NCBI RefSeq assembly: GCF_902502825.2 | Contig: NZ_LR723670.1 | Span: 1,054,001 to 1,118,000, forward strand | Length of the DNA stretch: 64,000 nt | Direction of reading: 5' to 3' | DNA from: Pseudorhizobium flavum | Lineage (GTDB): Bacteria; Pseudomonadota; Alphaproteobacteria; Rhizobiales; Rhizobiaceae | In this document: piece after piece, positions 40,622-50,703 of the stretch | Position numbering within the stretch: the first letter of the stretch is position 1 | Layout: each line of letters begins with the position of its first letter | The notes under the pieces: model-generated | The model's input: the letters and a program-made list of their open reading frames with translations, nothing else | What the model was told of the DNA's origin: nothing | Database searches by the model: none | Position numbers and translations under genes: made by a program

Positions 40622-40714
40622 CCCTTCCATAACCACAGGTCCACGACGCCTCCATAAGTTCGGACCCTTTCTCCAGATCCGGGGTTTGATGCCCGGACGA
40701 GAAAAGGGGGCTCG

Positions 40715-40978
40715 ATGGCGGAGCGGATGACAGCCTGGCTGGCCGAGGCTCGCGAGGCGCATAATTACCGGCGCATGTACGCGCTGGCACTCAAGATCGT
40801 GCGCGAAGCAGGCGCCGGACCTCTAGCACAGGCGGCGTCCTGCGTTGTCCTCTCCCTCTGCGACATCATCTATAATCCGGTGGCGGACGCATGGCGCCTG
40901 AAGCAGGCGCGGCGGTTCTTCCAGTGCCTTCTCGATCAGCTTGCAGCTGAAGTGGAAGCCCTTCGGCAGGCATCGTGA
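40715..40978 (+). CDS. small helical hypothetical protein
   Basis: This 87-residue, all-helical protein (MTAWLAEAREAHNYRRMYALALKIVREAGAG, FFQCLLDQLAAEVEAL) resembles a small TPR-like or repeat-free helical bundle. There is no signal peptide. AAAAGGGGG precedes the ATG. It follows the GTA terminator with its own upstream region and need not belong to the cluster. No characterised family is recognised. Confidence 0.65.
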   Translation: MAERMTAWLAEAREAHNYRRMYALALKIVREAGAGPLAQAASCVVLSLCDIIYNPVADAWRLKQARRFFQCLLDQLAAEVEALRQAS

Positions 40979-41091
40979 CGCTGCGTGCGGCAGGCCCGGA
41001 TCCATCCCTTTCTTCGCATTCATTTGCCATTCAGGCGTGCTTGGTTACATAATCCATCACATGCATTGGATCTGTTCGATCCGCCCTGACG

Positions 41092-41367
41092 ATGGATAGC
41101 AACACGATGGCGCGACTGCCGATACCTGCGATGCTCGTCGCCGGCCTTGCCGGTCTGACTGCCTTCGAAGCCCCGGCAGCGGGGGACTATTTCATCCTGG
41201 CCGCCGCCGATTGCGGCGCGGCAGCAAGCCGGGTGGTCAGCGAGACGGGCGGCCAGCTTCTATCGGCACAGCCATCCTCCGACGGCCAGACCTGCGTCGT
41301 CACCGTTCTTGTCCAGGGCAATGGCAATGAGAGGCCGCGCAAGGTAACAGTGCGGGTGCCGATGTAA
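41092..41367 (+). CDS. feuN: FeuN-like small periplasmic modulator
   Basis: This 91-residue exported protein has a signal peptide of about 30 residues (LPIPAMLVAGLAGLTAFEAPAAG). The short mature domain holds two cysteines (ADCGAAASRVV, DGQTCVVTVLV) that could form a disulfide. It lies directly upstream of the FeuP-type regulator. In S. meliloti the gene at this place is feuN, whose periplasmic product restrains FeuQ-FeuP signalling and is essential unless feuP is lost. ATG 41092 or 41107 may be used. The dyad GGATC-TGTTC-GATCC (41068-41082) lies upstream. The assignment rests on context. Confidence 0.65.
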   Translation: MDSNTMARLPIPAMLVAGLAGLTAFEAPAAGDYFILAAADCGAAASRVVSETGGQLLSAQPSSDGQTCVVTVLVQGNGNERPRKVTVRVPM

Positions 41368-41413
41368 TGACAGGGGCGGCGATCCGCGATCGTCGCATAG
41401 GGTGGGGCAGTCC

Positions 41414-42085
41414 ATGCGCATTCTCGTAGTTGAAGACGACGTCAATCTGAGCCGGCAGCTAACCGATGCGCTGAAGGAGGCGGGATACGTCGTCGACCAG
41501 GCGTTTGACGGCGAGGAAGGACATTTCCTCGGCGACACGGAACCCTATGATGCCGCCATCCTCGACATCGGCCTGCCCGTCATGGACGGAATAAGCGTAG
41601 TGGAGAAGTGGCGCACGGACGGCCGGCGGATGCCGGTCCTGATGCTCACGGCGCGCGATCGCTGGAGCGATAAGGTGGCCGGCATCGATGCGGGCGCCGA
41701 CGACTACGTTGCCAAGCCCTTCCATGTGGAGGAAGTGCTAGCTCGCGTGCGCGCCCTCATCCGCCGCGCCGCCGGACACGCGTCCTCCGAACTTATCTGC
41801 GGGCCGGTCCGTCTCGACACCAAGGCGTCGAAGGCGAGCGTCGATGGCATGCCGCTGAAGCTCACCTCCCACGAATTCCGGCTGCTCTCCTATCTGATGC
41901 ATCACATGGGCCAGGTGGTGTCGCGCACGGAACTCGTCGAGCACATGTATGATCAGGATTTCGACCGCGACTCCAACACCATCGAGGTGTTCATCGGGCG
42001 GCTGAGGAAGAAGCTCGGCGTGGACCTAATCGAGACGGTGCGCGGCCTCGGCTACAGGATGCAAGCCCCGACCGACGTCAGCTGA
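41414..42085 (+). CDS. feuP: FeuP: OmpR/PhoB-type response regulator
   Basis: This 223-residue regulator has a receiver domain (acid pocket Glu7-Asp8-Asp9, phosphoacceptor Asp51 in AILDIGLPVMDG, Lys in VAKPF) and a winged-helix DNA-binding domain (about 125-220, ending TVRGLGYRMQ). In S. meliloti FeuP responds to low osmolarity and turns on ndvA, the cyclic beta-glucan exporter required for symbiosis. The frame opens at a GTG 12 nt earlier; ATG 41414 gives the standard start MRILVVEDD. The kinase gene follows after 4 nt. Confidence 0.88.
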   Translation: MRILVVEDDVNLSRQLTDALKEAGYVVDQAFDGEEGHFLGDTEPYDAAILDIGLPVMDGISVVEKWRTDGRRMPVLMLTARDRWSDKVAGIDAGADDYVAKPFHVEEVLARVRALIRRAAGHASSELICGPVRLDTKASKASVDGMPLKLTSHEFRLLSYLMHHMGQVVSRTELVEHMYDQDFDRDSNTIEVFIGRLRKKLGVDLIETVRGLGYRMQAPTDVS

Positions 42086-42089
42086 CGCC

Positions 42090-43496
42090 ATGACCGGGCC
42101 GAGATCCCTTACCGCCCGCGTTCTCCTTCTCGCCACCCTCTGGTCTGGACTGGCCCTGGTGGTGATCGCGCTCGTGATTTCCGCCCTCTACCGTCAGTCT
42201 GCCGAACGGGCGTTCACCGACCTCTTGCGGGCGCAACTCTACAACGTCATCAATTCGGTTTCGATCGGCGAAGGCAACAACCTCGCCGGCAACCCGCAAC
42301 TGGGCGACCTGCGCTATTCCCAGCCGGAAACCGGCTGGTACTGGATCATCGAACCGCTCGGGACCTTCGCCGCCGCGCCGCTTTCCTCGCCGTCCCTGGG
42401 CGTCTCGAAGATTGCCGTACCAAGCATCCTGAACGTCCCCTTCAACAACCGCTATGAGCGCTTCTATCCGGTGGTCGACGCCTTCGGAAACAATGTTCTG
42501 GTGGCCGAGACGGAGGTCGTGCTCGACAGCCAGGGGCGGGCGGCACGCTTCCGCGTTGCCGGCAACCTCGATGCGATGGAAGAGGACATCGCCACCTTCA
42601 ACCGCAGTCTCTACATCGCCCTTGTGGTCTTCGGCCTCGGCAGCCTTGTCGTCAATGGCGGCGCCATCCTCTTCGGCCTGCAGCCGCTCGACCGGGCACG
42701 CCGCGCACTGGAGAGGATCCGCCGCGGCGACGCGGAACGTCTCGAAGGGGAGTTTCCGCGCGAGGTCCTGCCGCTCGTCAACGAGATCAATGCGCTGATC
42801 GAAAGCAACCGCCGTATCGTCGACCGTGCCCGCATGCAGGTCGGCAACCTCGCCCATTCGCTGAAGACCCCGCTTGCCGTCCTGCTGAACGAGGCCCGCT
42901 CGCTTGAGGCCTCGCAGGGCGAACTGATGAGGTCACAGGCGGAAGCCATGCAGGCGCAGGTGCAATCCTATCTTAACCGTGCACGCATTGCGGCACAGCG
43001 CGAATCGGTGCTGGTTCGCACGGAGGTCGAGCCCGTGCTGGAGAGGCTCGTCCGCGTGATGCGCCGCCTCAACCCGGAGAGGGAATTCAGCCTTTCGGTC
43101 TCTCCTGGCGCTGTTCTCGCGATGGAGCAGCAGGATGTCGAGGAGACAGTCGGCAACCTGCTGGAGAATGCCGCCCGCTTCTGCCGGACCGGCGTCTGGC
43201 TCAGTGTCGCTGTGGCAGCCGGACCTCCGGCCGGCGAACCGGCGGATACGATCCGCCGGACTTGGCTGGAAGTGGTGGTCGAGGACGATGGACCGGGACT
43301 GGAACCCGGCCAGCGCGGCGAGGCGATGAAGCGCGGCCGCCGCTTCGACGAGAGCCGGCCCGGTGCGGGCCTCGGGCTCTCCATCGTCAGCGAGATCGCC
43401 GGCGAATACCAGGGTAGCTTCGAGCTTCAGCGCAGCGAAAAGGGTGGCCTGCGCGCAACACTTCTGTTGCCGTCGGTGACGAAGGATGTTGCCTGA
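42090..43496 (+). CDS. feuQ: FeuQ: membrane sensor histidine kinase
   Basis: This 468-residue kinase has a transmembrane helix at about residues 10-32, a periplasmic domain to about 168, a second helix (LYIALVVFGLGSLVVNGGAILFGL) and a HAMP-like linker. The phosphoacceptor is His256 in NLAHSLKTPLAVL, and the ATPase boxes include NLLENAARFC, EDDGPGLEPG and GAGLGLSIVSEI. It is the partner of FeuP in osmosensing. It lies in the same operon as the regulator, and its periplasmic domain is the expected target of FeuN. Confidence 0.88.
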   Translation: MTGPRSLTARVLLLATLWSGLALVVIALVISALYRQSAERAFTDLLRAQLYNVINSVSIGEGNNLAGNPQLGDLRYSQPETGWYWIIEPLGTFAAAPLSSPSLGVSKIAVPSILNVPFNNRYERFYPVVDAFGNNVLVAETEVVLDSQGRAARFRVAGNLDAMEEDIATFNRSLYIALVVFGLGSLVVNGGAILFGLQPLDRARRALERIRRGDAERLEGEFPREVLPLVNEINALIESNRRIVDRARMQVGNLAHSLKTPLAVLLNEARSLEASQGELMRSQAEAMQAQVQSYLNRARIAAQRESVLVRTEVEPVLERLVRVMRRLNPEREFSLSVSPGAVLAMEQQDVEETVGNLLENAARFCRTGVWLSVAVAAGPPAGEPADTIRRTWLEVVVEDDGPGLEPGQRGEAMKRGRRFDESRPGAGLGLSIVSEIAGEYQGSFELQRSEKGGLRATLLLPSVTKDVA

Positions 43497-43588
43497 CGTG
43501 GACAAAGGCTCCATATCCCCTTGGCGGGTCCCGGCGAGCATCGCCGCCCTGCCTCGATGCGGGAAATACTCCAACCGGTGCTGAACAC

Positions 43589-44008
43589 ATGCGTCTCAGA
43601 AGTTTGCAGATTGGTGCGACGTTCCTTGCTCTGGCAGTCATTGCCGGATGTTCGACGACATCCGGAGGCGGCGGCAGCCTGCTTCCCGCCAGGTCCTCGG
43701 GTTCGACGCCCTATATCGCTGCATTGCAGGGCGGCATCGTCAGCCGCAGCGGCGTCGAGATCAGCAATAGCGACAGGGCAAGGGCACTGGAAGCCGAATA
43801 TCGCGCACTGGAAGCGGCGGCGGTCGGCCAGCCTGTCACCTGGAGCGGCAGGGATGTCAGCGGACAGGTTGTCGCGGCTGCTCCCTACCAGGTCGGTTCG
43901 CAGAACTGCCGGCAGTACAAGCACACGCTGACTGCCAGCGGACGGCAGGCAATCGCACGCGGTGCGGCCTGCCGGAACAAGGACGGCAGCTGGACTCCGC
44001 TCATCTGA
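43589..44008 (+). CDS. 17-kDa surface-antigen-like lipoprotein
   Basis: This 139-residue lipoprotein has a signal peptide and lipobox VIAGC (Cys21), a Gly/Ser-rich linker, and a C-terminal domain with GSQNCRQYKHTLTASGRQAIARGAACRNKDGSWTPL, the disulfide-bearing end typical of the Rickettsia 17-kDa antigen family. It would sit in the outer membrane facing the periplasm. The function is unknown. It is separated from feuQ by 92 nt and may be cotranscribed with it or with the cyc genes downstream. Confidence 0.82.
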   Translation: MRLRSLQIGATFLALAVIAGCSTTSGGGGSLLPARSSGSTPYIAALQGGIVSRSGVEISNSDRARALEAEYRALEAAAVGQPVTWSGRDVSGQVVAAAPYQVGSQNCRQYKHTLTASGRQAIARGAACRNKDGSWTPLI

Positions 44009-44147
44009 CAATTTGACATAAGTCATGGCCGGAATCGCGCTACGGGTGCATCTGGGGCACAAGCAACTTGCGGCCAAACGCCTCAAATCCGCGTCATGAC
44101 CGGCTTTGCCGTTGGAAAGGCAGCCCGGTTCCAGTATTTGGACCATT

Positions 44148-45287
44148 ATGTTCTTGTGGATCATCCTCGCCGTCCTGACCGCCGCCGTCGCGGCCGTCCT
44201 GCTCGTCACCCTGGCGCGCGGCGCCAAATCCGAGATTCCCGATCGCGCCGGAGAGATCGCCGTCTATAGAGACCAGATGGCCGAACTCGAGCGCGATCGC
44301 GAGCAGGGCCTGATCTCTGCGGAAGAGGCCGAGTATGCCAAGGCCGAGATCGGCCGCCGGCTGTTGTCGGCTGCCGGCGAGGCGGACAGCCAGAGCGAAG
44401 CTCCCGCCGGCCGTACCGGCTTGACCGCAACAGGCGTAGCGGTGACCCTTCTCGTCCCCGCTGTCGGACTGTCCCTCTACCTGTTGCTCGGTAATCCGCA
44501 GCTCCCGGACCAGCCGCTTGCCGCCCGACTTGAAAATCCCGGCCAGAACATGGCCTTGCTGGTCGCCAAGGCCGAACGGCACCTGGCGGAGAACCCGAAT
44601 GACGGTGCGGGCTGGGACCTGCTGGCGCCGATCTACTTCAAGGCCATGCGGCTGGGCGATGCGGAACTCGCATTCCGCAATGCCATGCGGCTGCTCGGGA
44701 CCAGTCCGGAGCGGCTTGACGGGCTGGGGGAAACCCTCGTTGCCGCCAATGACGGCATCGTCACCGAGGATGCGCGGCTCGCCTTCGAGGAGAGCCTGCG
44801 CCTTCAGCCGGACAATCCCCGCGCCCGCTTCTATGTTGGTCTCGGCCTGGAGCAGGCCGGCCGCCGCGACGAGGCACGCGCGGCATTCGAGGCGATTGCC
44901 AAGGCTTCGCCGCCCGACGCGCCGTGGATGGACCTGATCCGGCAGCATATCGCCGCGACCGGCGGTACGACCCCGCAGACGGCGGAAGCGCCGAATGGGC
45001 CATCCGCGGACGACATGGCTGCGGCGGGCCAGATGTCCGAAGGCGATCGCCAGGACATGATCCGCGGCATGGTGGAGAGCCTCGCCGCCCGCCTGCAGGA
45101 CGATCCGAACAACCTGGAAGGCTGGCTCCGACTGGTGCGCTCCTATTCCGTGCTCGGCGACAAAGAAAAGGCCGAGGAAGCGCTTAAGACCGGCCTGAAG
45201 ACATTCCCGGCGGAAGGCAGCGAGGGGCAGCAACTGATTGCGCTTGCCCGCGAGGTTGGCCTGGCCGTCGAAGGAGCGACGCAATGA
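44148..45287 (+). CDS. cycH: CycH/CcmI cytochrome c maturation protein
   Basis: This 379-residue bitopic protein of the c-type cytochrome maturation system presents apocytochrome to the haem lyase. Two N-terminal membrane helices (about 1-21 and 99-119) flank a leucine-zipper-like cytoplasmic stretch ([24 protein letters not shown]). The periplasmic C-terminal part holds TPR motifs ([54 protein letters not shown]). The start is set at 44148 (MFLWIILA). It overlaps cycJ by 4 nt as first gene of cycHJKL. Confidence 0.93.
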   Translation: MFLWIILAVLTAAVAAVLLVTLARGAKSEIPDRAGEIAVYRDQMAELERDREQGLISAEEAEYAKAEIGRRLLSAAGEADSQSEAPAGRTGLTATGVAVTLLVPAVGLSLYLLLGNPQLPDQPLAARLENPGQNMALLVAKAERHLAENPNDGAGWDLLAPIYFKAMRLGDAELAFRNAMRLLGTSPERLDGLGETLVAANDGIVTEDARLAFEESLRLQPDNPRARFYVGLGLEQAGRRDEARAAFEAIAKASPPDAPWMDLIRQHIAATGGTTPQTAEAPNGPSADDMAAAGQMSEGDRQDMIRGMVESLAARLQDDPNNLEGWLRLVRSYSVLGDKEKAEEALKTGLKTFPAEGSEGQQLIALAREVGLAVEGATQ

Positions 45288-45739
45288 CACGCAAACAGAA
45301 ACGTCTCACCATCATCGCCGGCGGCATGAGCTTCATCCTCGCCGCGGTCCTCCTGGTCATGTTCGCCTTCAGCCAGTCGGTCGCCTATTTCTACATGCCG
45401 GCAGATCTCGCCAGCACGGAAGTTTCTCCGGGCACGCGCATCCGCCTTGGCGGCCTGGTGGCCGAGGGATCGGTCAAGCGTGGTGAGGGTTCGACCGTGA
45501 GCTTCTCGGTAACCGACGGCTCGAACACGGTGCCGGTCAGCTATACGGGCATCCTGCCCGACCTGTTCCGCGAGGGGCAGGGCGTGGTGACCGAAGGCGC
45601 GTTCGACGCTGCGACCCACTCCTTCGTTGCGGATTCGGTGCTGGCCAAGCATGATGAGAACTACATGCCGAAGGAAGTGGCCGACCGCCTGAAGGAGCAG
45701 GGGGTCTGGCAGCACGGCGGGGAGGCGGCGACGCAATGA
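45284..45739 (+). CDS. cycJ: CycJ/CcmE haem chaperone
   Basis: This 151-residue, membrane-anchored periplasmic protein binds haem covalently and hands it to the lyase. The N-terminal helix is at about 8-30, followed by an OB-fold ([28 protein letters not shown]). The haem-binding His123 lies in [10 protein letters not shown], with Tyr127 as iron ligand. The length is typical. It has 4-nt overlaps with cycH and cycK. Confidence 0.95.
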   Translation: MTRKQKRLTIIAGGMSFILAAVLLVMFAFSQSVAYFYMPADLASTEVSPGTRIRLGGLVAEGSVKRGEGSTVSFSVTDGSNTVPVSYTGILPDLFREGQGVVTEGAFDAATHSFVADSVLAKHDENYMPKEVADRLKEQGVWQHGGEAATQ

Positions 45740-47724
45740 TCATCGAAGTCGGACATTATGCGCTCGTCCTTGCGCTCGCCACCGCGCTGATCGTGTCGAT
45801 CCTGCCGTTGATCGGCGCGCGCCGCAACGACGCGGCGATGATGGGGCTGGCGCCGGTCGGTTCGATCCTGATGTTCCTGCTGGTGCTGTTTGCCTTCGCG
45901 GCGCTGACCTGGGCTTATGTCGTCTCGGATTTCTCGGTGAAGAACGTCTTCGAGAATTCCCATTCGATGAAGCCGATGATCTACAAGTTCTCCGGTGTCT
46001 GGGGCAACCACGAAGGATCGATGCTGCTCTGGCTGCTGATCCTGGTCTTCTTCAGCGCACTCGTCGCCTTCTTCGGCCGCAACCTCCCCGACACGCTGCA
46101 TGCCAATGTGCTTGCGGTGCAGGCCTGGATTACAACCGCCTTCACGCTTTTCATCCTGCTGACCTCGAACCCATTCGCGCGCCTCAATCCCGCACCTGCC
46201 GAAGGCCAGGACCTCAACCCGATCCTCCAGGACCCGGGGCTGGCAGTGCATCCGCCGCTCCTCTATCTCGGCTATGTCGGCTTTTCCGTCTGCTTCTCCT
46301 TCGCCGTTGCTGCCCTGATCGACGGCCGTATCGATGCCGCCTGGGCGCGGTGGGTGCGTCCGTGGACGCTGGCCGCATGGACCTTCCTGACGGCCGGCAT
46401 CGCGATGGGCTCCTACTGGGCCTATTACGAGCTCGGCTGGGGCGGCTGGTGGTTCTGGGACCCGGTCGAAAACGCCTCCTTCATGCCCTGGCTCGCCGGG
46501 ACCGCGCTCCTCCACTCGGCACTCGTCATGGAGAAGCGCGAGGCGCTGAAAATCTGGACCGTGCTTCTGGCCATCATGACCTTCTCGCTGTCGCTGCTCG
46601 GCACGTTCCTCGTCCGCTCCGGCGTGCTGACCTCCGTCCATGCCTTCGCCACCGACCCATCGCGCGGCATCTTCATCCTGGCAATCCTCATGCTGTTCAT
46701 CGGCGGCGCCTTTGCGCTCTTTGCCTGGCGGGCGCCGATGCTGAAGTCGGGTGGCCTCTTCGCGCCGATCTCTCGCGAAGGTTCTCTTGTCCTCAACAAC
46801 CTGATCCTGACGGTCGCCACGGCAACGGTCCTGATCGGCACGCTCTATCCGCTGGTGCTGGAAACGCTGACCGGCGAGAAGATTTCTGTCGGGGCGCCGT
46901 TCTTCAACATGACCTTCGGGCTGCTGATGATCCCGCTGCTGATCGCCGTTCCCTTCGGGCCGATGCTCGCCTGGAAGCGGGGCGACCTGCTCGCCGCGCT
47001 GCAGCGCCTCTACGTTGCCGCCGGACTGGCGCTGGTGGCAGGCCTGACCCTCTACTACATCGAGAACGGCGGCCCGGTGATGGCTGTCTTCGGCCTCGCC
47101 ATCGCCTTCTGGGGCATGTTCGGGGCGCTCGCCGATCTGTGGCACAGGGCAAATTTCGGCAAGCTTCCGTTCAACGTCGCATGGCGTCGTCTGGTCGGCC
47201 TGCCGCGGTCGGCCTTCGGGACGGCGCTGGCGCATTTCGGCCTCGGCGTGACCGTCCTCGGCATCGTCATGGTGACGACCTACGAAACGGAAACGGTTGT
47301 CGAGATGAAGCAGGGCATGACGGCGGAAGCCGGCGGCTACTCGCTTGTCTTCGACGGCATGCGCGAGGCGGTCGGTCCGAACTATACCGAGGAACAGGGA
47401 CACTTCACCATCAGCCAAGGAGGCGTGGTGGTGGCAGATACGTGGTCGTCGAAGCGGCTCTACACCGCAAGGCGCATGCCGACGACGGAAGCCGGTATCG
47501 TCACCTTCGGATTCAGCCAGCTCTACGTCTCGCTGGGCGACCCGATCGCCGGTGGCGGCATGGTGGTGCGCATCTGGTGGAAGCCCTTCATCCTCTGCAT
47601 CTGGGGTGGATCGCTGATCATGATGATCGGCGGCTTCGTCTCGCTCTCCGACCGGCGGCTGCGGGTGGGCGCCCCGACACGCCGCGCCCGTGCCGTCCGC
47701 ACGGCGATGGAGGCGGCGGAATGA
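45736..47724 (+). CDS. cycK: CycK/CcmF haem lyase subunit
   Basis: This 662-residue polytopic inner-membrane protein with about 15 helices is the core of the cytochrome c haem lyase. The tryptophan-rich WWD signature is [20 protein letters not shown]. Conserved His residues in [15 protein letters not shown] and elsewhere are haem ligands in the family. The length is standard for CcmF (about 650). It has 4-nt overlaps with both neighbours. Confidence 0.95.
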   Translation: MIIEVGHYALVLALATALIVSILPLIGARRNDAAMMGLAPVGSILMFLLVLFAFAALTWAYVVSDFSVKNVFENSHSMKPMIYKFSGVWGNHEGSMLLWLLILVFFSALVAFFGRNLPDTLHANVLAVQAWITTAFTLFILLTSNPFARLNPAPAEGQDLNPILQDPGLAVHPPLLYLGYVGFSVCFSFAVAALIDGRIDAAWARWVRPWTLAAWTFLTAGIAMGSYWAYYELGWGGWWFWDPVENASFMPWLAGTALLHSALVMEKREALKIWTVLLAIMTFSLSLLGTFLVRSGVLTSVHAFATDPSRGIFILAILMLFIGGAFALFAWRAPMLKSGGLFAPISREGSLVLNNLILTVATATVLIGTLYPLVLETLTGEKISVGAPFFNMTFGLLMIPLLIAVPFGPMLAWKRGDLLAALQRLYVAAGLALVAGLTLYYIENGGPVMAVFGLAIAFWGMFGALADLWHRANFGKLPFNVAWRRLVGLPRSAFGTALAHFGLGVTVLGIVMVTTYETETVVEMKQGMTAEAGGYSLVFDGMREAVGPNYTEEQGHFTISQGGVVVADTWSSKRLYTARRMPTTEAGIVTFGFSQLYVSLGDPIAGGGMVVRIWWKPFILCIWGGSLIMMIGGFVSLSDRRLRVGAPTRRARAVRTAMEAAE

Positions 47725-48179
47725 TCCGCAAGTTTCTGCTCGTCCTCCTTATCCTGCTCGCACCCCTTCCGGCGCTTGCGGTCAATCCCGACGAGATCCT
47801 CGCCGATCCCGTGCTCGAGGAGCGGGCGAGGAACCTCTCGGTGAACCTGCGTTGCATGGTTTGCCAGAACCAGTCGATCGACGATTCCAACGCAGAACTG
47901 GCCCGGGACCTGAGGGTCCTCGTGCGCGAACGGCTGCAGCAGGGTGACACGGACGAGGAGGTGATCGACTACGTCGTTTCCCGCTATGGCGAGTTCGTGC
48001 TGCTGAAGCCGCGGTTCTCCCTCCGCACCATGCTTCTGTGGGCCGCTCCGGCTTTGCTGCTCGGCATTGGCGCGATCGTGCTCGTGCTGATGGCCCGCGG
48101 GCGCCTTCGGGCACGCGCGCCCGCTCCTCTTTCGGCCGAGGAGCAGGCCCGTATCGACGAGCTTCTCGACAGGCGCTGA
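47721..48179 (+). CDS. cycL: CycL/CcmH thioredoxin-like subunit of haem lyase
   Basis: This 152-residue protein has a signal peptide or anchor (to about residue 20), the redox motif [10 protein letters not shown] (Cys45, Cys48) that reduces apocytochrome CxxCH thiols, a helical domain, and a C-terminal membrane helix (about 108-128) with a short basic cytoplasmic tail. It ends the cycHJKL operon. No terminator is seen before degP, 135 nt downstream. Confidence 0.95.
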   Translation: MIRKFLLVLLILLAPLPALAVNPDEILADPVLEERARNLSVNLRCMVCQNQSIDDSNAELARDLRVLVRERLQQGDTDEEVIDYVVSRYGEFVLLKPRFSLRTMLLWAAPALLLGIGAIVLVLMARGRLRARAPAPLSAEEQARIDELLDRR

Positions 48180-48313
48180 GCGGCCCCAACATTACGAAGT
48201 TTTCATCCGCCTGACACCTGCAGTTAAGGTGAGCCTTCCTATATCTCTTCGCATCCACCGCCTTCCGGGCGCCTCCCGGAACCAGACACAGTGAAGAGAA
48301 GAAGGTACTCACA

Positions 48314-49858
48314 ATGCTCAACAGCAAATTCGGACGCCCCTCGCTGAAGACCGTGCTGAAGACCTCGACGGTCGCCGGGCTGACCGCGGTGATGCTGTCG
48401 ACCGGCATCCCCGGACAGGTCATCGAGTCGTTCGCCGATCCCGTCAAGGTGCAGGCGCCGCAGGCGCCCAGCTTCGCCGACGTCGTCTCCGCCGTCTCGC
48501 CGGCCGTCGTATCGGTGCGCGTCCAGTCGGAAACCCAGACGGCCAGCGACAACAGCAATTTCTCCTTCAACTTCGGCGGCCAGGGCTTTGAGGACCTGCC
48601 GGACGATCACCCGTTGAAGCGGTTCTTCCGCGATTTCGGTGGCCCGCAGTTCCGCGGGGGTCCCGACAGCGACCGCAGCGAGCGCAACGGTCCGCGTCGC
48701 CTGCGCCCGACCTCCCAGGGCTCCGGCTTCTTCATCTCCGAGGACGGCTACCTCGTCACCAACAACCACGTCATCGCCGACGGTGCCGCCTATACGGTGG
48801 TACTGGATGACGGCACGGAACTCGACGCCAAGCTGATCGGCTCCGACAGCCGCACCGACCTTGCGGTGCTGAAGGTCGATGCCAATCGCGAATTCACCTA
48901 TGTCAACTTCGCGGACGACACGAAGGTGCGCGTCGGTGACTGGGTCGTGGCGGTCGGCAACCCGTTCGGCCTCGGCGGTTCTGTGACGGCGGGCATCATC
49001 TCGGCCCGCGGACGTGACATCGGCTCCGGTCCCTATGACGACTACATCCAGATCGATGCGGCCGTGAACCGCGGCAATTCCGGCGGTCCTGCCTTCAATC
49101 TCGAGGGTGAGGTCATCGGCATCAATACGGCGATCTTCTCGCCTTCGGGCGGCAATGTCGGCATCGCCTTCGCCATTCCCGCTTCGGTTGCCCGCGACGT
49201 GGTGACGGAGCTGATGAAGGACGGCAAGGTCGAGCGTGGCTGGCTCGGGGTGCAGATCCAGCCGGTCAACAAGGACATCGCCGAATCGCTTGGTCTCTCT
49301 GAGGCGCAGGGTGCCCTCGTCGTTGCCCCGCAGGAAGGTTCGCCTGGCCAGAAGGCCGGCATCAAGGAAGGCGACGTGATCACCGCCCTCAATGGCGATC
49401 CGATCAAGGATGCTCGTGACCTTGCCCGCAAGGTTGCCGCCATGAATCCGAACGCGAAGGTCGATATTGCCATCTGGCGTGACGGCAAATCCCAGAACCT
49501 CGAAGTGACACTGGGCAACCTGGCGAGCGAGCAATCCGCAAGCGCCGATACGGAGACATCGGAAGCTCCCGCTCCTTCGACGGAGCAGGCGCTTGCGAGC
49601 CTCGGCATCACGGTAGCGCCCGCCGAGGACGGCGCGGGTCTCTCGGTGGTCGAAGTCGATCCGGATTCGGAAGCGGCAGGTCGCGGCCTGCGTGCCGGCG
49701 AGAAGATCGTCTCGGTCAACAACCAGTCCGTAAAGACTGCGGGCGACATCGAGAAGGTCATCGAGCAGGCCCGCAACGATGGGCGCAGCCGCGCGCTGTT
49801 CCAGGTCGAGTCCGATCGTGGCAGCCGCTTCATCGCGCTCCCGATCAACGAAGGCTGA
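48314..49858 (+). CDS. degP: DegP/Do-family periplasmic serine protease
   Basis: This 514-residue HtrA-type protease and chaperone of the periplasm has an N-terminal signal-like helix (about 17-36) and a trypsin-like domain with catalytic His152 (TNNHVIADG), Asp182 (SDSRTDLAVL) and Ser256 (RGNSGGPAFN). Two PDZ domains follow (about 290-375 and 425-505). It degrades misfolded envelope proteins. The position after cycHJKL and before a two-component system is the arrangement of S. meliloti degP1. It has its own leader region and a strong terminator downstream. Confidence 0.95.
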   Translation: MLNSKFGRPSLKTVLKTSTVAGLTAVMLSTGIPGQVIESFADPVKVQAPQAPSFADVVSAVSPAVVSVRVQSETQTASDNSNFSFNFGGQGFEDLPDDHPLKRFFRDFGGPQFRGGPDSDRSERNGPRRLRPTSQGSGFFISEDGYLVTNNHVIADGAAYTVVLDDGTELDAKLIGSDSRTDLAVLKVDANREFTYVNFADDTKVRVGDWVVAVGNPFGLGGSVTAGIISARGRDIGSGPYDDYIQIDAAVNRGNSGGPAFNLEGEVIGINTAIFSPSGGNVGIAFAIPASVARDVVTELMKDGKVERGWLGVQIQPVNKDIAESLGLSEAQGALVVAPQEGSPGQKAGIKEGDVITALNGDPIKDARDLARKVAAMNPNAKVDIAIWRDGKSQNLEVTLGNLASEQSASADTETSEAPAPSTEQALASLGITVAPAEDGAGLSVVEVDPDSEAAGRGLRAGEKIVSVNNQSVKTAGDIEKVIEQARNDGRSRALFQVESDRGSRFIALPINEG

Positions 49859-49879
49859 TCCTCCCAATCACGATCAGGA

Positions 49880-49911
49880 GGGGCGCCGCCGGTCACGTCG
49901 GCGCCCCTTTT
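49880..49911 (+). terminator. terminator after degP
   Basis: GGGGCGCCG (49880-49888) and CGGCGCCCC (49899-49907) form a perfect 9-bp stem with a 10-nt loop, followed by TTTT. It separates degP from the two-component genes. Confidence 0.85.
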
Positions 49912-49947
49912 CATTTCCTCCGCCGGTCTGCAGTTGAAGGAGCGAAG

Positions 49948-50703
49948 ATGGACGCCCCCGCCCGCCACGCCGATACCCGTGAATCCGATGGTGCAAACGG
50001 CGCTGCCGACGCTATGGTGCCGCACATGAAGATTCTGGTGATTGAAGACGACCTCGAAGCGGCCGCCTACATGACGAAGGCCTTCCGCGAGGCGGGCATC
50101 GTCGTCGACCATGCAAGCGACGGCGAGAGCGGCCTCTTCATGGGCAGCGAGAACAGCTATGACGTGATGGTCATCGACCGCATGCTGCCGCGCCGCGACG
50201 GCCTGTCGGTGATCAGCGAATTGCGCAAGCGCGGCGTCGAGACGCCGGTGCTGATCCTCTCCGCCCTCGGCCAGGTGGATGACCGGGTGACCGGCCTGAG
50301 AGCCGGTGGCGACGACTACCTGCCCAAGCCCTATGCCTTCTCCGAACTCCTGGCACGCGTGGAGGTGCTCGGCCGCCGCAAGGGCAAGCCGGAGCAGGAC
50401 ATGGTCTATCGCGTCGGCGACCTGGAACTCGACCGGCTGTCGCATGAGGTGAAGCGCGCCGGCAGGGATATCCTGCTGCAACCGCGCGAATTCCGGCTTC
50501 TCGAATACCTGATGAAGAATGCCGGGCAGGTGGTGACCCGCACCATGCTGCTGGAACATGTCTGGGACTATCACTTCGATCCGCAGACCAATGTGATCGA
50601 CGTGCATGTGTCGCGGCTCCGCTCGAAGATCGAGAAGGACTTCGACAGGCCGCTCCTGAAGACGATCCGCGGCGCAGGCTACATGATCAAGGATGAGGCG
50701 TGA
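49948..50703 (+). CDS. OmpR/PhoB-type response regulator
   Basis: This 251-residue regulator has a receiver domain with phosphoacceptor Asp77 (VMVIDRMLPRRDG) and Lys in LPKPY, and a winged-helix output domain ending TIRGAGYMIK. A 26-residue N-terminal extension precedes MKILVIEDD. The long start at 49948 has a good SD (GAAGGAGCGAAG), whereas ATG 50026 does not, so the extension is probably real. It overlaps the kinase gene by 11 nt. The signal sensed is unknown; the position after degP suggests envelope stress (inference). Confidence 0.9.
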   Translation: MDAPARHADTRESDGANGAADAMVPHMKILVIEDDLEAAAYMTKAFREAGIVVDHASDGESGLFMGSENSYDVMVIDRMLPRRDGLSVISELRKRGVETPVLILSALGQVDDRVTGLRAGGDDYLPKPYAFSELLARVEVLGRRKGKPEQDMVYRVGDLELDRLSHEVKRAGRDILLQPREFRLLEYLMKNAGQVVTRTMLLEHVWDYHFDPQTNVIDVHVSRLRSKIEKDFDRPLLKTIRGAGYMIKDEA

